Notes: generated from the sequence alone by a model not told the origin. A stretch of DNA of 64,000 nt from Sphingomonas desiccabilis (GCF_004135605.1 NZ_SDPT01000002.1:992001-1056000), one strand, 5' to 3'. Positions 7,625 through 16,093 are shown, counted from the first letter of the stretch. Numbers and translations: made by a program.

Positions 7625-8727
7625 TGGGATCGCGGGTCCTGATCACCGCCGATGCGGTGGGCGGTGTCTGGCAATATGCGACCGATCTCGCCTGTGCGCT
7701 CGCCCCGCTCGGCTTCCAGCCGACGGTGGCGGTGCTCGGGCCGGAGCCGAACGTCGCCCAGCGCGCGCCGGTCGAGGCCGCGGGCATCCCGATCCTGGAG
7801 ACCGGTCTCCCGCTCGACTGGCTATGCGACGGCCCCGTGCCGGTGCGCGAGGCCGGCGAGGCGCTGGCAACGCTGGTGCGCGAGCAGGGCTTCGACCTCG
7901 TCCATTGCAACATGCCGACGCTGGCGGCGAGCGGCGCGTTCGGCGTGCCGCTGGTCGCTGTGGCGCACGGCTGCCTTGCGACCTGGTGGGATGCGGCCAA
8001 CGGCACCAAGCTGCCGCCCGACTATCGCTGGCAGCGGACGCTCACCGAACAGGGTTTCCGCGCGGCCGATCGCGTGGTGGCGCCGACCGCCGCCTTTGCG
8101 GCGGTGATCCAGCGCACCTATGGCCTCACCGACCTGCCGCTTGCCGTGCACAACGGTCGCCGGCCGCTTGTCGAAGGCGAGGGCGCGCCCGCCGATTGCG
8201 TGTTCACCGCCGGCCGGCTGTGGGACCAGGTCAAGCAGACGCGTCTGCTCGACCGCGTGGCCGCCCGGCTCCCGGTGCCGTTCCACGCGGCCGGCGCGTT
8301 GGTCGGCCCGCATGGCGAGCAGGTGCCCGCCGACCATCTCCAGCCGCTCGGGCTGTTGAGCGAGGCGGAGCTGGCCGAGTGGCTGGTCCAGCGCCCGATC
8401 TTCGTCTCTGCCGCTCGGTTCGAACCGTTTGGGCTGGCGGTGCTGGAGGCGGCGGCTGCCGGCTGTCCGCTGGTGCTCGCCGACCTGCCGACCTTCCGCG
8501 AGCTGTGGGACGGCGCGGCCGTCTTCGTGGCGCCACAGGACGAGGACGGCTTCGTCGCCGCGATCGAGGCGATCCGCGCCGACCCCGCCCGCCGCGGTGC
8601 GCTGGGCGAGGCCGCGCAGGCGCGCGCGGCCCGTTACACGCCGGCGGCAGTCGCACGCGACATGGCCGCAGTTTACCGCGACCTGCTCGAACCCGCCGCA
8701 ACCCTCACGCGGAGTGCCGCGGCATGA
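7624..8727 (+). CDS. GT4-family glycosyltransferase
   Basis: 367 residues from ATG 7624. The N-terminal GT-B domain starts RVLITADAVGGVWQYATDL, a glycine-rich acceptor-side loop as in glycogen-synthase-like GT4 enzymes. The C-terminal domain has AGRLWDQVKQTRLL and ARFEPFGLAVLEAAAAGCPLV, the EX7E donor-binding motif of retaining GT4 enzymes, near residues 262-282. It is cytoplasmic with no membrane segment. It is the only canonical glycosyltransferase of this locus, so it probably starts or extends the glycan using a sugar made by the flanking SDR enzymes. Its stop overlaps the next start by 4 bp. Confidence 0.88.
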   Translation: MGSRVLITADAVGGVWQYATDLACALAPLGFQPTVAVLGPEPNVAQRAPVEAAGIPILETGLPLDWLCDGPVPVREAGEALATLVREQGFDLVHCNMPTLAASGAFGVPLVAVAHGCLATWWDAANGTKLPPDYRWQRTLTEQGFRAADRVVAPTAAFAAVIQRTYGLTDLPLAVHNGRRPLVEGEGAPADCVFTAGRLWDQVKQTRLLDRVAARLPVPFHAAGALVGPHGEQVPADHLQPLGLLSEAELAEWLVQRPIFVSAARFEPFGLAVLEAAAAGCPLVLADLPTFRELWDGAAVFVAPQDEDGFVAAIEAIRADPARRGALGEAAQARAARYTPAAVARDMAAVYRDLLEPAATLTRSAAA

Positions 8728-9836
8728 AGATCGCCTATTTCACCCATTCGCTGCTGTCCTGCTGGAACCACGGCAACGCGCATTTCCTGCGCGGCGTGCT
8801 GCGCGAGCTGATCGCGCGCGGCCATGATGTCCGGACGCTGGAGCCGGAGGGCAACTGGAGCCTGGCGAACCTGCTCGCCGATGGCGGTGACGCGGGGCTG
8901 GAGCCCTATCGCGCCGCCTATCCGGAGCTGTCGTCGCAAAGCTTTGCGCCTGGTACCGATCCGGCCGAGCTGGTCGGCGATGCCGAGCTGGTGATCGTCC
9001 ACGAGTGGAACGACCCCGCGCTCGTCGCCGCGATCGGTGACCTGCGCAAGCGGGGCGGGCGCTTCACGCTCTTGTTCCACGACACCCATCACCGCGCCGT
9101 CAGCGATCCCGACGCGATCCGCGCCTTCGACCTGTCGGGCTACGACGGCGTGCTCGCGTTCGGTGAGACGCTGTCTGAGGTCTATCGCCGCTGGGGCTGG
9201 GAAGGGCGCGTCTGGACCTGGCACGAAGCCGCCGACACCCGCCACTTCCACCCGCCCGTCCGCGAAGGCGCGCGCGAGGGGCTGGTGTGGATCGGCAACT
9301 GGGGCGACGGCGAGCGGACGCAGGAGCTGGAGGACTTCCTCTTCCGCCCGGCCAATGCCGCGGGCCTGCCGCTCGACATCTACGGCGTGCGCTACCCGGA
9401 CGAGGCCAAGGCGATGCTTGCCTCGCACGGCGCGCGCTATCGCGGCTGGGCACCTAATGCCAAGGCGCCGGAAATCTTCGCCCGCCACCTCGCCACCGTG
9501 CACGTGCCGCGTCGTTACTACGCGACGATCCTGCCCGGCATCCCCACCATCCGCGTGTTCGAGGCGCTCGCCTGCGGGCTGCCTTTGGTGTCGGCGCCGT
9601 GGGAGGATGCCGAGGGGCTGTTCCGCCCCGGCACCGACTATCTCGTCGCCCGCGACGGCGCCGAGATGACCCGCCACCTGACGGCGTTGCGCGACGATCC
9701 CGACCTGCGCGCGAGCCTCGCCGCCGCCGGGCTGGAGACGATCCGCGCCCGCCACACCTGCGCCCACCGCGTCGACGAGTTGCTCGCCGTCGTCGCGGCC
9801 CTCGGCGCCCCGCAAGTTGAGAGGAACGTGGCGTGA
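8724..9836 (+). CDS. CgeB-like glycosyltransferase, copy 1 of 3
   Basis: 370 residues. It opens MKIAYFTHSLLSCWNHGNAH and ends with a GT-B donor half containing TIRVFEALACGLPLVSAPWE and TDYLVARDG at about residues 275-320. This is the signature of the glycosyltransferase-like CgeB/YkvP group. A HEWND motif near 93 and FHDTHH near 121 lie in the first domain. It shares start and end motifs with the next two genes, so the three look like tandem paralogues. It overlaps its neighbours by 4 bp on both sides. CgeB proteins are linked to spore-coat glycan in Bacillus; here an analogous glycan-modifying role is inferred. Confidence 0.8.
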   Translation: MKIAYFTHSLLSCWNHGNAHFLRGVLRELIARGHDVRTLEPEGNWSLANLLADGGDAGLEPYRAAYPELSSQSFAPGTDPAELVGDAELVIVHEWNDPALVAAIGDLRKRGGRFTLLFHDTHHRAVSDPDAIRAFDLSGYDGVLAFGETLSEVYRRWGWEGRVWTWHEAADTRHFHPPVREGAREGLVWIGNWGDGERTQELEDFLFRPANAAGLPLDIYGVRYPDEAKAMLASHGARYRGWAPNAKAPEIFARHLATVHVPRRYYATILPGIPTIRVFEALACGLPLVSAPWEDAEGLFRPGTDYLVARDGAEMTRHLTALRDDPDLRASLAAAGLETIRARHTCAHRVDELLAVVAALGAPQVERNVA

Positions 9837-10921
9837 AGATCGCCTTTTACGGATCCAGCCTGGTGTCGTCCTATTGGAACGGCGCGGCCACCTATTACCG
9901 CGGCATCCTGCGCGATTTGGCGCAGCGCGGCTACCAGATCAGCTTCTACGAGCCCGACGCGTTCGACCGGCAGAAGCATCGCGACATCGATGCACCCGAC
10001 TGGGCGCGTTCGGTGGTCTATCCGGCGACCGAAGAGGCGATGCGCGGCGTCCTTGCCGAAGCGGCCGAGGCGGACATCATCGTCAAGGCGAACGGCGTCG
10101 GCGTGTTCGATCGCGAGCTGCTGGAGGGCATCGTCGAGCATGCCGCGCCGCACGCGCTCAAGATCTTCTGGGACGTCGACGCGGCTGCCACGCTCGACGA
10201 GATGCGCGCCGACGCGGACCATCCGGTGCGCCGCGCGCTGCCGGATCTCGACGCAGTGTTCACCTATGGCGGCGGCCCGCCGGTCGTGAACGCGTACAAG
10301 GGCTTCGGCGCGGCCGACTGCGTGCCGGTCTACAATGCGCTCGATCCCACGACCCATTTCCCGGTCGAGCCCGACCCGCGCTTCGCCTGCGACCTTGCCT
10401 TCCTCGGCAATCGCCTTCCGGACCGCGAGGCCCGCGTGGAGGAATTCTTCCTCAAGGCCGCGGAGCGCTTGCCTGAGCAGCAGTTCCTGATCGGTGGCAA
10501 CGGCTGGGAGACGAAGGCGATGCCCGGCAACGTCCGCCACCGCGGCCACGTCTACACGGCCGAGCACAACGCCTTCAACTGCACGCCCCGTGCCGTCCTG
10601 AACGTGGCCCGCGACAGCATGGCCAACGTCGGCTTCTCGCCGGCGACCCGCGTGTTCGAGGCCGCGGGCGCTGCCGCCTGCCTCATCACCGACGCCTGGG
10701 AAGGCATCGAGCAGTTCCTGGTGCCCGACGAGGAGGTGCTGGTCGCGCGCGACGGCCAGGACGTGGCGGACCATCTCGCCGCGCTCACGCCCGAACGCGC
10801 GCAGGCGATCGGCCAGGCGGCGCTCAGGCGCGTGCTTGCCGAACACACCTACACGCTGCGCGGCGCACAGGTGGACCAGCTGTTCCAGGCCCATGCCGAG
10901 CGGCAGCGGGAAGTCGCATGA
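9833..10921 (+). CDS. CgeB-like glycosyltransferase, copy 2 of 3
   Basis: 362 residues, opening MKIAFYGSSLVSSYWNGAAT. Further in are IFWDVDAAATLDEM, FTYGGGPPVVNAYKG and, in the C-terminal donor domain, TRVFEAAGAAACLITDAWEG with EEVLVARDG. All are typical of the CgeB family. It overlaps both neighbours by 4 bp (ATGA). It is more like copy 3 than copy 1: the FWDVD and FTYGGGP segments match FYDIDTPVTL and SFTGGPTLERL in the next protein. No signal peptide or membrane segment is seen, so it should act in the cytoplasm. Donor and acceptor are unknown. Confidence 0.82.
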   Translation: MKIAFYGSSLVSSYWNGAATYYRGILRDLAQRGYQISFYEPDAFDRQKHRDIDAPDWARSVVYPATEEAMRGVLAEAAEADIIVKANGVGVFDRELLEGIVEHAAPHALKIFWDVDAAATLDEMRADADHPVRRALPDLDAVFTYGGGPPVVNAYKGFGAADCVPVYNALDPTTHFPVEPDPRFACDLAFLGNRLPDREARVEEFFLKAAERLPEQQFLIGGNGWETKAMPGNVRHRGHVYTAEHNAFNCTPRAVLNVARDSMANVGFSPATRVFEAAGAAACLITDAWEGIEQFLVPDEEVLVARDGQDVADHLAALTPERAQAIGQAALRRVLAEHTYTLRGAQVDQLFQAHAERQREVA

Positions 10922-12003
10922 AGCTCGTCGTCCTCGGCCTATCGCTGTCGTCTTCCTGGGGCAACGGCCACGCCACCACCTTCCGCGCGCTGCTGAAGGC
11001 CTATGCCGCGCGCGGGCATGAGATCCTGTTCCTGGAACGCGACGTGCCCTGGTATGCGGCGCATCGCGACCATGTCGATCCCGACTATTGCCGGCTGGAG
11101 TTCTACGCCGACCTGGACGGGCTCGACACCTGGCGCGAGGAGATCGCGGGCGCCGATGCGGTGATCGTCGGCTCCTATGTGCCGGAGGGCGTGGCGGTCG
11201 CGCGCTATGTCCAGCAGGTCGCGGAGGGCGTCACCGCCTTCTACGACATCGACACGCCGGTGACGCTCGCCAAGCTGGAGCGCGGCGATTTCGAATATCT
11301 CTCGCCGGAGGTTATCCCCGGCTACGACCTCTACCTGTCGTTCACCGGCGGGCCGACGCTGGAGCGGCTCGAGCGCACCTATGGCTCGCCGGCGGCGCGT
11401 GCCTTCTACTGCTCGGTCGACCCCGCGCTCTACGCGCCGACCGGCACGGAGAAGCGTTGGGACCTGTCTTATCTCGGCACCTACAGCGACGATCGCCAGC
11501 CGACGCTTGAGCGCTTGCTGCTCGAGCCGGCGCGCGCGCTGCCGCACCGCCGGTTCGTGGTGGCGGGGCCGCAATATCCCGACACCATCGACTGGCCGGC
11601 GAACGTCGAGCGCATCGACCATCTGCCGCCGTCCGAGCACGCCGACTTCTACTCGGCGTCGCGCTTCACTCTCAACGTGACGCGTGCGGACATGATCGCG
11701 GCAGGCTGGTCGCCCTCGGTGCGCCTGTTCGAGGCGGGCGCCTGCGGAACCCCGATCGTGTCGGATCGCTGGGAGGGGATCGAAGACCTGTTCGCGCCCG
11801 GCCGCGAGATCCTGCTGGCGGACAATGGCGCCGCCGTGATCGCCGCGATCGAAGGGGCGGATGCCGCGGCAATGGGGGAGGCGGCACGCGCCCGCGTGCT
11901 GGACGCCCACACCGCTGCGCACCGCGCCGCAGAATTGGAACTGCACCTCACCGAAGCGGCAGCACGACAGATGCCGCAGTCTGCTTTGGCAGGAGCCGCC
12001 TGA
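10918..12003 (+). CDS. CgeB-like glycosyltransferase, copy 3 of 3
   Basis: 361 residues, opening MKLVVLGLSLSSSWGNGHAT. It has FYDIDTPVTLAKLERGDFEYL near 117-137, LYLSFTGGPTLERLERTYG near 141-160, LSYLGTYSDDRQPTLERLL near 182 and a donor-side SVRLFEAGACGTPIVSDRWEG near 265-285. Both the FYDIDTP and FEAGACGTP motifs are hallmarks of alphaproteobacterial CgeB-like proteins. It overlaps the previous gene by 4 bp, and its TGA overlaps an ATG at 12003 by 1 bp. As with its paralogues, the sugar it transfers cannot be named from sequence. Confidence 0.83.
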   Translation: MKLVVLGLSLSSSWGNGHATTFRALLKAYAARGHEILFLERDVPWYAAHRDHVDPDYCRLEFYADLDGLDTWREEIAGADAVIVGSYVPEGVAVARYVQQVAEGVTAFYDIDTPVTLAKLERGDFEYLSPEVIPGYDLYLSFTGGPTLERLERTYGSPAARAFYCSVDPALYAPTGTEKRWDLSYLGTYSDDRQPTLERLLLEPARALPHRRFVVAGPQYPDTIDWPANVERIDHLPPSEHADFYSASRFTLNVTRADMIAAGWSPSVRLFEAGACGTPIVSDRWEGIEDLFAPGREILLADNGAAVIAAIEGADAAAMGEAARARVLDAHTAAHRAAELELHLTEAAARQMPQSALAGAA

Positions 12004-12035
12004 TGAACGACATAAGGGACAAGAAGGAGCGGAAC

Positions 12036-13055
12036 ATGGCGCAGAACGAAGCTGGAGTGGCGCTGGTCGCGGGCGGAGCGGGCTTTATCGGCTCGCACCT
12101 CTGCCGGGCGCTGGTGGATCAGGGCTATGAGGTGCTGTGCCTCGACAACCTCCAGACGGCGCGTCCGTCTAACCTGCGGCTGCTGGAGGCGCTGCCCAAC
12201 TTCACCTTCGTGGAGGCGGACATCGTCAACCCGCTGCCCCAGGCGGTGCTGGAGCGGGCCGACCGCATCACGCGCATCTACAATCTCGCCTGCGCCGCCT
12301 CGCCGCCGCAGTACCAGGCCGATCCCGAGCACACGATGCTCACCAACGTGGTCGGTACCAACCACCTGCTGCGCTTGGCTGAGAAGACCGGCGCGCGCTT
12401 CCTGCTCACCTCCACCAGCGAGGTCTACGGCGACCCGGAAGTGCATCCGCAGGCGGAAGGCTATCGCGGCTGGGTGAGCTGCACCGGCCCGCGCGCCTGC
12501 TATGACGAGGGCAAGCGCGCTGCCGAGGCGCTGACCTTCGACTATGCCCGCATGAACCGCGCGGAAGTGCGCGTGGCGCGCATCTTCAACACCTATGGCC
12601 CGCAGATGCACCCGGACGACGGCCGCGTCGTCTCCAACCTGATCTGCCAGGCGCTGTCCGGCCGCGACATCACCGTGTACGGCGACGGCAGCCAGACGCG
12701 CAGCTTCTGCTACGTCTCCGACATGGTCGATGCGCTGATGCGGCTGATGGAAAGCGACATCAACCCGATGGAGCCGGTCAACCTTGGCAACCCGACCGAG
12801 TTCACCGTGAACGAGCTGCTGGAAAAGGTGCTGGTCGCGACCGGCGTCGAGGGTCGCGTGACATACAACCCGCTGCCGCAGGATGATCCGCGCCGACGTC
12901 GTCCCGACATCAGCCGCGCGAAGGCCGTGCTCGGCTGGGAGCCGACCGTGCCGCTGGAGGACGGGCTCGCCCGCACCAGCGCCTGGTTCGCGGAAGAATT
13001 GGGGGTCGAGCTGGCCCAGCCGGAGATGCAGGAGCCGCTGCGCGCCCGCGCCTGA
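12036..13055 (+). CDS. UDP-glucuronate decarboxylase-like SDR enzyme
   Basis: 339 residues from ATG 12036, preceded by AAGGAG at 12024-12029 with a 6-nt gap. An in-frame ATG at 12003 would add 11 residues but lacks a ribosome site. The NAD loop is VAGGAGFIGSH, TSTSEVYGDPEVHPQ carries the active-site Ser/Thr-Glu, and ACYDEGKRAAEALTFDY carries the Tyr-x3-Lys pair near residue 157. RIFNTYGPQMHPDDGRVVSN is a strong signature of UDP-xylose synthases, which turn UDP-glucuronate into UDP-xylose. A UDP-pentose supply fits the beta-xylosidase-like hydrolase in the opposite arm. It is the last gene of the plus-strand arm and is followed by a terminator. Confidence 0.86.
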   Translation: MAQNEAGVALVAGGAGFIGSHLCRALVDQGYEVLCLDNLQTARPSNLRLLEALPNFTFVEADIVNPLPQAVLERADRITRIYNLACAASPPQYQADPEHTMLTNVVGTNHLLRLAEKTGARFLLTSTSEVYGDPEVHPQAEGYRGWVSCTGPRACYDEGKRAAEALTFDYARMNRAEVRVARIFNTYGPQMHPDDGRVVSNLICQALSGRDITVYGDGSQTRSFCYVSDMVDALMRLMESDINPMEPVNLGNPTEFTVNELLEKVLVATGVEGRVTYNPLPQDDPRRRRPDISRAKAVLGWEPTVPLEDGLARTSAWFAEELGVELAQPEMQEPLRARA

Positions 13056-13076
13056 TCGAACTCCTAGAAACGTCGT

Positions 13077-13110
13077 GCCCCGCTCCCGCAGTAGCCGGGG
13101 CGGGGCGTTT
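13077..13110 (+). terminator. Intrinsic terminator after the glycan operon
   Basis: GCCCCGC pairs with GCGGGGC at the base, with more GC pairs above one mismatch and a loop CAGTAG. It is followed by GTTT. It lies 21 bp after the last stop of the seven-gene plus-strand run and before the small membrane protein gene. Confidence 0.7.
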
Positions 13111-13175
13111 CATATCGGGACCTGGTACGTCGGCGACGAACGTGCAAATCGTAAACGAAGCGTTAACCTGTTCCT

Positions 13176-13352
13176 ATGGAACAACGACACGCGCACTCGC
13201 CTGTGGCCGTTTCCGGCCCGCCCCATCCTTTTCGCCGTGCCCTGGCGGATGCTCGCAAGGCATCGAAGGACGCCAGCAGCGAAGAGGATCTGAAGCTCTT
13301 CGTCCTGAGCTTCACCGCCTTCTTCGTCTGCTTCTACACCTTCCTGCTATAG
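13176..13352 (+). CDS. Small predicted membrane protein (58 aa)
   Basis: The ORF starts at ATG 13176 and ends at TAG 13352. The product begins MEQRHAHSPVAVSG, has a polar middle with KASKDASSEEDLK, and ends in a hydrophobic segment LFVLSFTAFFVCFYTFLL that reaches the stop. This is the layout of a C-tail-anchored single-span inner-membrane protein. It lies just after a terminator, so it should have its own promoter. An AT-richer stretch at 13146-13175 upstream could hold one, but no clear -35/-10 pair was seen. I recognise no family. The clean polar-then-hydrophobic layout and separate position argue that it is a real gene. Confidence 0.6.
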   Translation: MEQRHAHSPVAVSGPPHPFRRALADARKASKDASSEEDLKLFVLSFTAFFVCFYTFLL

Positions 13353-13378
13353 CCGCGCTCGCGGCCTGACGCGGCGGT

Positions 13379-14668
13379 TCAGTCGCATGCGCAGTGCAGC
13401 TTCCAGGCGAGCCAGGCGGAAAGCACGCACATGCCGGCGACCACCAGCAGCATGTCCTCCGGCGTCACCCCGGCCGCGCTGACGGCGCTCACCACGATCG
13501 CGCCGATCGTCATCGCGCCGGCGTTGACGATGTTGTTGGCCGCCACCGTCCGCGCCGTCTGGTCCTTGGTCACCGTGGTGGTCAGGAAGGCGTACAGCGG
13601 CACCACGAACATGCCGCCCGTTACTGCGACGGCAAGCATCGTCAGCAGCAACCCGACCGCGCGCGGCAGCGTCACGAAGTCGTAGAAGCCATAGAGCGTT
13701 CCAGCGGGCGCCTGCACCCAGCCGCGCGCTTCCAGCGACAGCGCGATCACGGCGACCCCCATCGCGATCACCGAGCCCGGCGCATATTTCGCAGAGACCT
13801 TGCCGCGCAGCAGTGCGTTGATGACCACCGAACCGATCGCCACCCCGACCGAGAAGATCGCGATGGTGAGGCTGGCGACTCGCTCGTTTGCGGTGAGCAC
13901 GTTCTTCACCAGCGGCGGGAAGATCACGATCATCACCGACGCGATGGTCCAGAAGAAGCTGATGGCGAGGATCGCGAGGAACAGCCGCCGGATGTGCATC
14001 GTCGCCGCGACGAGCTTCCACGAGGAGGTGATCGGGTTGTAGTTCAGCTTCAGTTCGGCACCCAGCCGGGGCGCCGCCGGTACCATTCGGCCCGTGATCC
14101 AGCCGATCACCGCGACCCCGATCACCAGGATCGCCGAAGCCTCGACCGAGATCCATCCTGCGATCACCGTACCTAGCAGGATCGACAGATAGGTGCCGGC
14201 TTCCACCAGCCCGGTGCCGCCCAGCACCTCGTCCTCCTTCAGATGCTGCGGCAGGATCGCGTATTTGATCGGCCCGAAGAAGGTCGAGTGCGTGCCCAGC
14301 AGCAGCACGGCGCCCAGCATCATCGCGAGGCCGAGATTGATCCAACCCGCTTGCGCCACGAACACGCCGGCCGCGCCGAACAGCATGATGCCGATCTCGG
14401 CCGTCTTCACGATCCGGATGATCCGAGCCTTGTCGCTTGTGTCCGCCAGCTGGCCGGAGAGCGCCGAGAGCACGAAGAAGGGGATGATCCCGATCGCTGT
14501 CGCCAGCGCATTGAAATTCTGCTCCGCCTGCGCGTCCGAGAAGATCTGATAGGTCGCGAACAGCACGATCGCCTGCTTGAACAGGTTGTCGTTGAAGGCA
14601 CCCAGAAACTGCGTGACGAACAGGGGAAGGAAGCGGCGCTTCCTGAGCAGCCCGAGCGCATTCAGCAT
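13379..14668 (-). CDS. MFS transporter, lysophospholipid transporter LplT-like
   Basis: 429 residues with about 12 hydrophobic segments. The N-terminus RRFLPLFVTQFLGAFNDNLFKQA is the recognised start of the LplT/Aas group of major facilitator proteins, which flip lysophospholipids such as 2-acyl-GPE across the inner membrane. STFFGPIKYAILPQHL and GGTGLVEAGTYLSILLGTVIAG near residues 125-170 also match that group. In other bacteria this transporter is fused to, or next to, an acyltransferase-ligase. No acyltransferase is adjacent here, but the divergent neighbour is pgsA, another phospholipid gene. Confidence 0.82.
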   Translation of the reverse strand: MLNALGLLRKRRFLPLFVTQFLGAFNDNLFKQAIVLFATYQIFSDAQAEQNFNALATAIGIIPFFVLSALSGQLADTSDKARIIRIVKTAEIGIMLFGAAGVFVAQAGWINLGLAMMLGAVLLLGTHSTFFGPIKYAILPQHLKEDEVLGGTGLVEAGTYLSILLGTVIAGWISVEASAILVIGVAVIGWITGRMVPAAPRLGAELKLNYNPITSSWKLVAATMHIRRLFLAILAISFFWTIASVMIVIFPPLVKNVLTANERVASLTIAIFSVGVAIGSVVINALLRGKVSAKYAPGSVIAMGVAVIALSLEARGWVQAPAGTLYGFYDFVTLPRAVGLLLTMLAVAVTGGMFVVPLYAFLTTTVTKDQTARTVAANNIVNAGAMTIGAIVVSAVSAAGVTPEDMLLVVAGMCVLSAWLAWKLHCACD

Positions 14669-14799
14669 CGTGTCGTCAGTACCTTGTGTCGTTGTATCGC
14701 GCAGGCTTGATGCCCAGAGCCTTAGCCCAGTGGGGCAAGCCGCTTCAATGCGCGATTAGCGCTTCTCCCCGCTCGCGCGCCGGTGCTAGACCCCGGCGG

Positions 14800-15366
14800 G
14801 TGCTGACGCTTCCCAATATCCTCACGCTCTCGCGGATCTTCGCGGTGCCCCTTCTGGTCGCTTTCCTCTGGTGGCCGCAATGGCATGCCGGCTACGCGAT
14901 CGCCTTTGCCCTGTACTGCCTGATGGGCGTGACCGACTATTTCGACGGGTATCTCGCCCGCTCGAACGGCACGGTGTCGAAGCTCGGGGTCTTCCTGGAT
15001 CCGATCGCCGACAAGATCATGGTCGCCGCCGTGATCCTGATGCTGGTGGGAACGCGGCACGACACGGCCCTGATCACCGGCATTCACCTGATCGCCGCGC
15101 TCGTCATCCTGTTGCGCGAGATCGCGGTGTCGGGCCTGCGCGAGTTCCTTGCCGGGCTGCAGGTGTCGCTGCCGGTCTCCAAGCTCGCCAAGTGGAAGAC
15201 CACGCTGCAACTCGTCGCGTTCGGCGCGCTGATCCTGGCGGGGGCGGTGCCCGACATGCCGTGGGTCCGGGGCGTCGGGCTCGCCTGCCTCTGGGGGGCT
15301 GCCGTCCTCACGCTGGTGACCGGCTGGGATTACCTGCGGGTCGGCCTCAAGCACATGGACAGCTGA
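14800..15366 (+). CDS. pgsA: CDP-diacylglycerol--glycerol-3-phosphate 3-phosphatidyltransferase
   Basis: 188 residues from a GTG start at 14800 giving LTLPNILTLSRI, the usual PgsA beginning. Upstream in-frame ATGs give unrelated residues. The CDP-alcohol phosphotransferase signature D-G-x2-A-R-x8-G-x3-D-x3-D is seen as DYFDGYLARSNGTVSKLGVFLDPIADK at about residues 46-72. Four to five hydrophobic segments place it in the inner membrane. It makes phosphatidylglycerol phosphate, the committed step to phosphatidylglycerol and cardiolipin. The TGATG overlap with moaD suggests co-transcription with the molybdopterin genes. Confidence 0.93.
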   Translation: MLTLPNILTLSRIFAVPLLVAFLWWPQWHAGYAIAFALYCLMGVTDYFDGYLARSNGTVSKLGVFLDPIADKIMVAAVILMLVGTRHDTALITGIHLIAALVILLREIAVSGLREFLAGLQVSLPVSKLAKWKTTLQLVAFGALILAGAVPDMPWVRGVGLACLWGAAVLTLVTGWDYLRVGLKHMDS

Positions 15367-15623
15367 TGACGCTCGCCATGCTCTATTTCGCATGGGTGCG
15401 CGAGACGATCGGGACGGGCGCGGAAACCGTCGATCCTCCCGTCGACGTGGCTACGGTCGCGCAGCTCATCGACTGGCTTTCGGACCGCAGCCCCGCGCAC
15501 GCCGAGGCCTTGGCCGATCGCGGGCGGCTGCGAGCTGCGGTCGACCAGCGCTTCGTGCCGCTCGACGCCACAATCGACGGAGCCCGCGAGGTCGCGATCT
15601 TCCCTCCGGTGACCGGCGGATGA
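15366..15623 (+). CDS. moaD: Molybdopterin synthase sulfur-carrier subunit MoaD
   Basis: 85 residues with a ubiquitin-like fold pattern and a C-terminal Gly-Gly (FPPVTGG). The tail is adenylated and thiocarboxylated before it donates sulfur to precursor Z in molybdenum cofactor synthesis. VREVxG-like VRETIG near residue 11 and REVAIFPPVTGG at the end are standard MoaD features. Its start overlaps the pgsA stop, and its stop overlaps moaE by 4 bp, so the two synthase subunits are made together. Confidence 0.94.
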   Translation: MTLAMLYFAWVRETIGTGAETVDPPVDVATVAQLIDWLSDRSPAHAEALADRGRLRAAVDQRFVPLDATIDGAREVAIFPPVTGG

Positions 15624-16057
15624 TCCGGGCGGTGGTCCAGTCGGAGCCGATCGACCTCGCCGCCACGCTTGCGGCGGTGGAAGGCAGCGGTTCGGGCGCG
15701 GTGGCGAGCTTCTCCGGCTTCGTGCGCGAGGACGACGGCGTACGGGAACTAGCGCTGGAGCATTATCCGGGCATGACCGAGGCCGTGCTGCACGGCCTCG
15801 CCGAGGAGGCGGTCGCGCGCTGGCAGCTGCACGCTGTCGCCGTGGTCCATCGCGTCGGGCCGATGGCTCCCGGCGAGCGGATCGTGCTGGTGGCGACGGC
15901 AGCGCCCCATCGCCACGCCGCGCTGGAGGCCTGTGCGTTCCTGATCGACCGGCTCAAGACGGATGCGCCGTTCTGGAAGCGCGAGCGTCGTGAAGAGGGT
16001 GCGCGCTGGGTCGCAGCCCGCGATCGCGATGCGGGTGCTGCGGAGCGCTGGCGCTAG
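15620..16057 (+). CDS. moaE: Molybdopterin synthase catalytic subunit MoaE
   Basis: 145 residues. GAVASFSGFVREDDG near residue 27 and LELEHYPGM-like LALEHYPGMTE near 46 are MoaE hallmarks. The catalytic lysines are in DRLKTDAPFWKRE near residues 113-125. With MoaD it inserts two sulfurs into precursor Z to make molybdopterin. It overlaps moaD by 4 bp. It converges on the fasciclin gene, with a strong hairpin between the two. Confidence 0.95.
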   Translation: MIRAVVQSEPIDLAATLAAVEGSGSGAVASFSGFVREDDGVRELALEHYPGMTEAVLHGLAEEAVARWQLHAVAVVHRVGPMAPGERIVLVATAAPHRHAALEACAFLIDRLKTDAPFWKRERREEGARWVAARDRDAGAAERWR

Positions 16058-16064
16058 AAAGGGG

Positions 16065-16086
16065 GGAGGAGGGCGAACCCTCCTCC
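16065..16086 (-). terminator. Hairpin terminator between moaE and the fasciclin gene
   Basis: A perfect 9-bp stem GGAGGAGGG/CCCTCCTCC closes a 4-nt loop (TTCG on the minus strand). On the minus strand it is followed by CCCCTTTC, so it best serves the fasciclin gene ending at 16094. On the plus strand no T-tract follows, but it could still slow read-through from moaE. Confidence 0.65.
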
Positions 16087-16093
16087 GAAAAGA

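Noticed and set aside
13142..13369. Plus-strand 75-codon open frame overlapping the small membrane protein gene
   Set aside because: Its translation has no clear hydrophobic or domain pattern; the frame from 13176 gives a better membrane protein layout.
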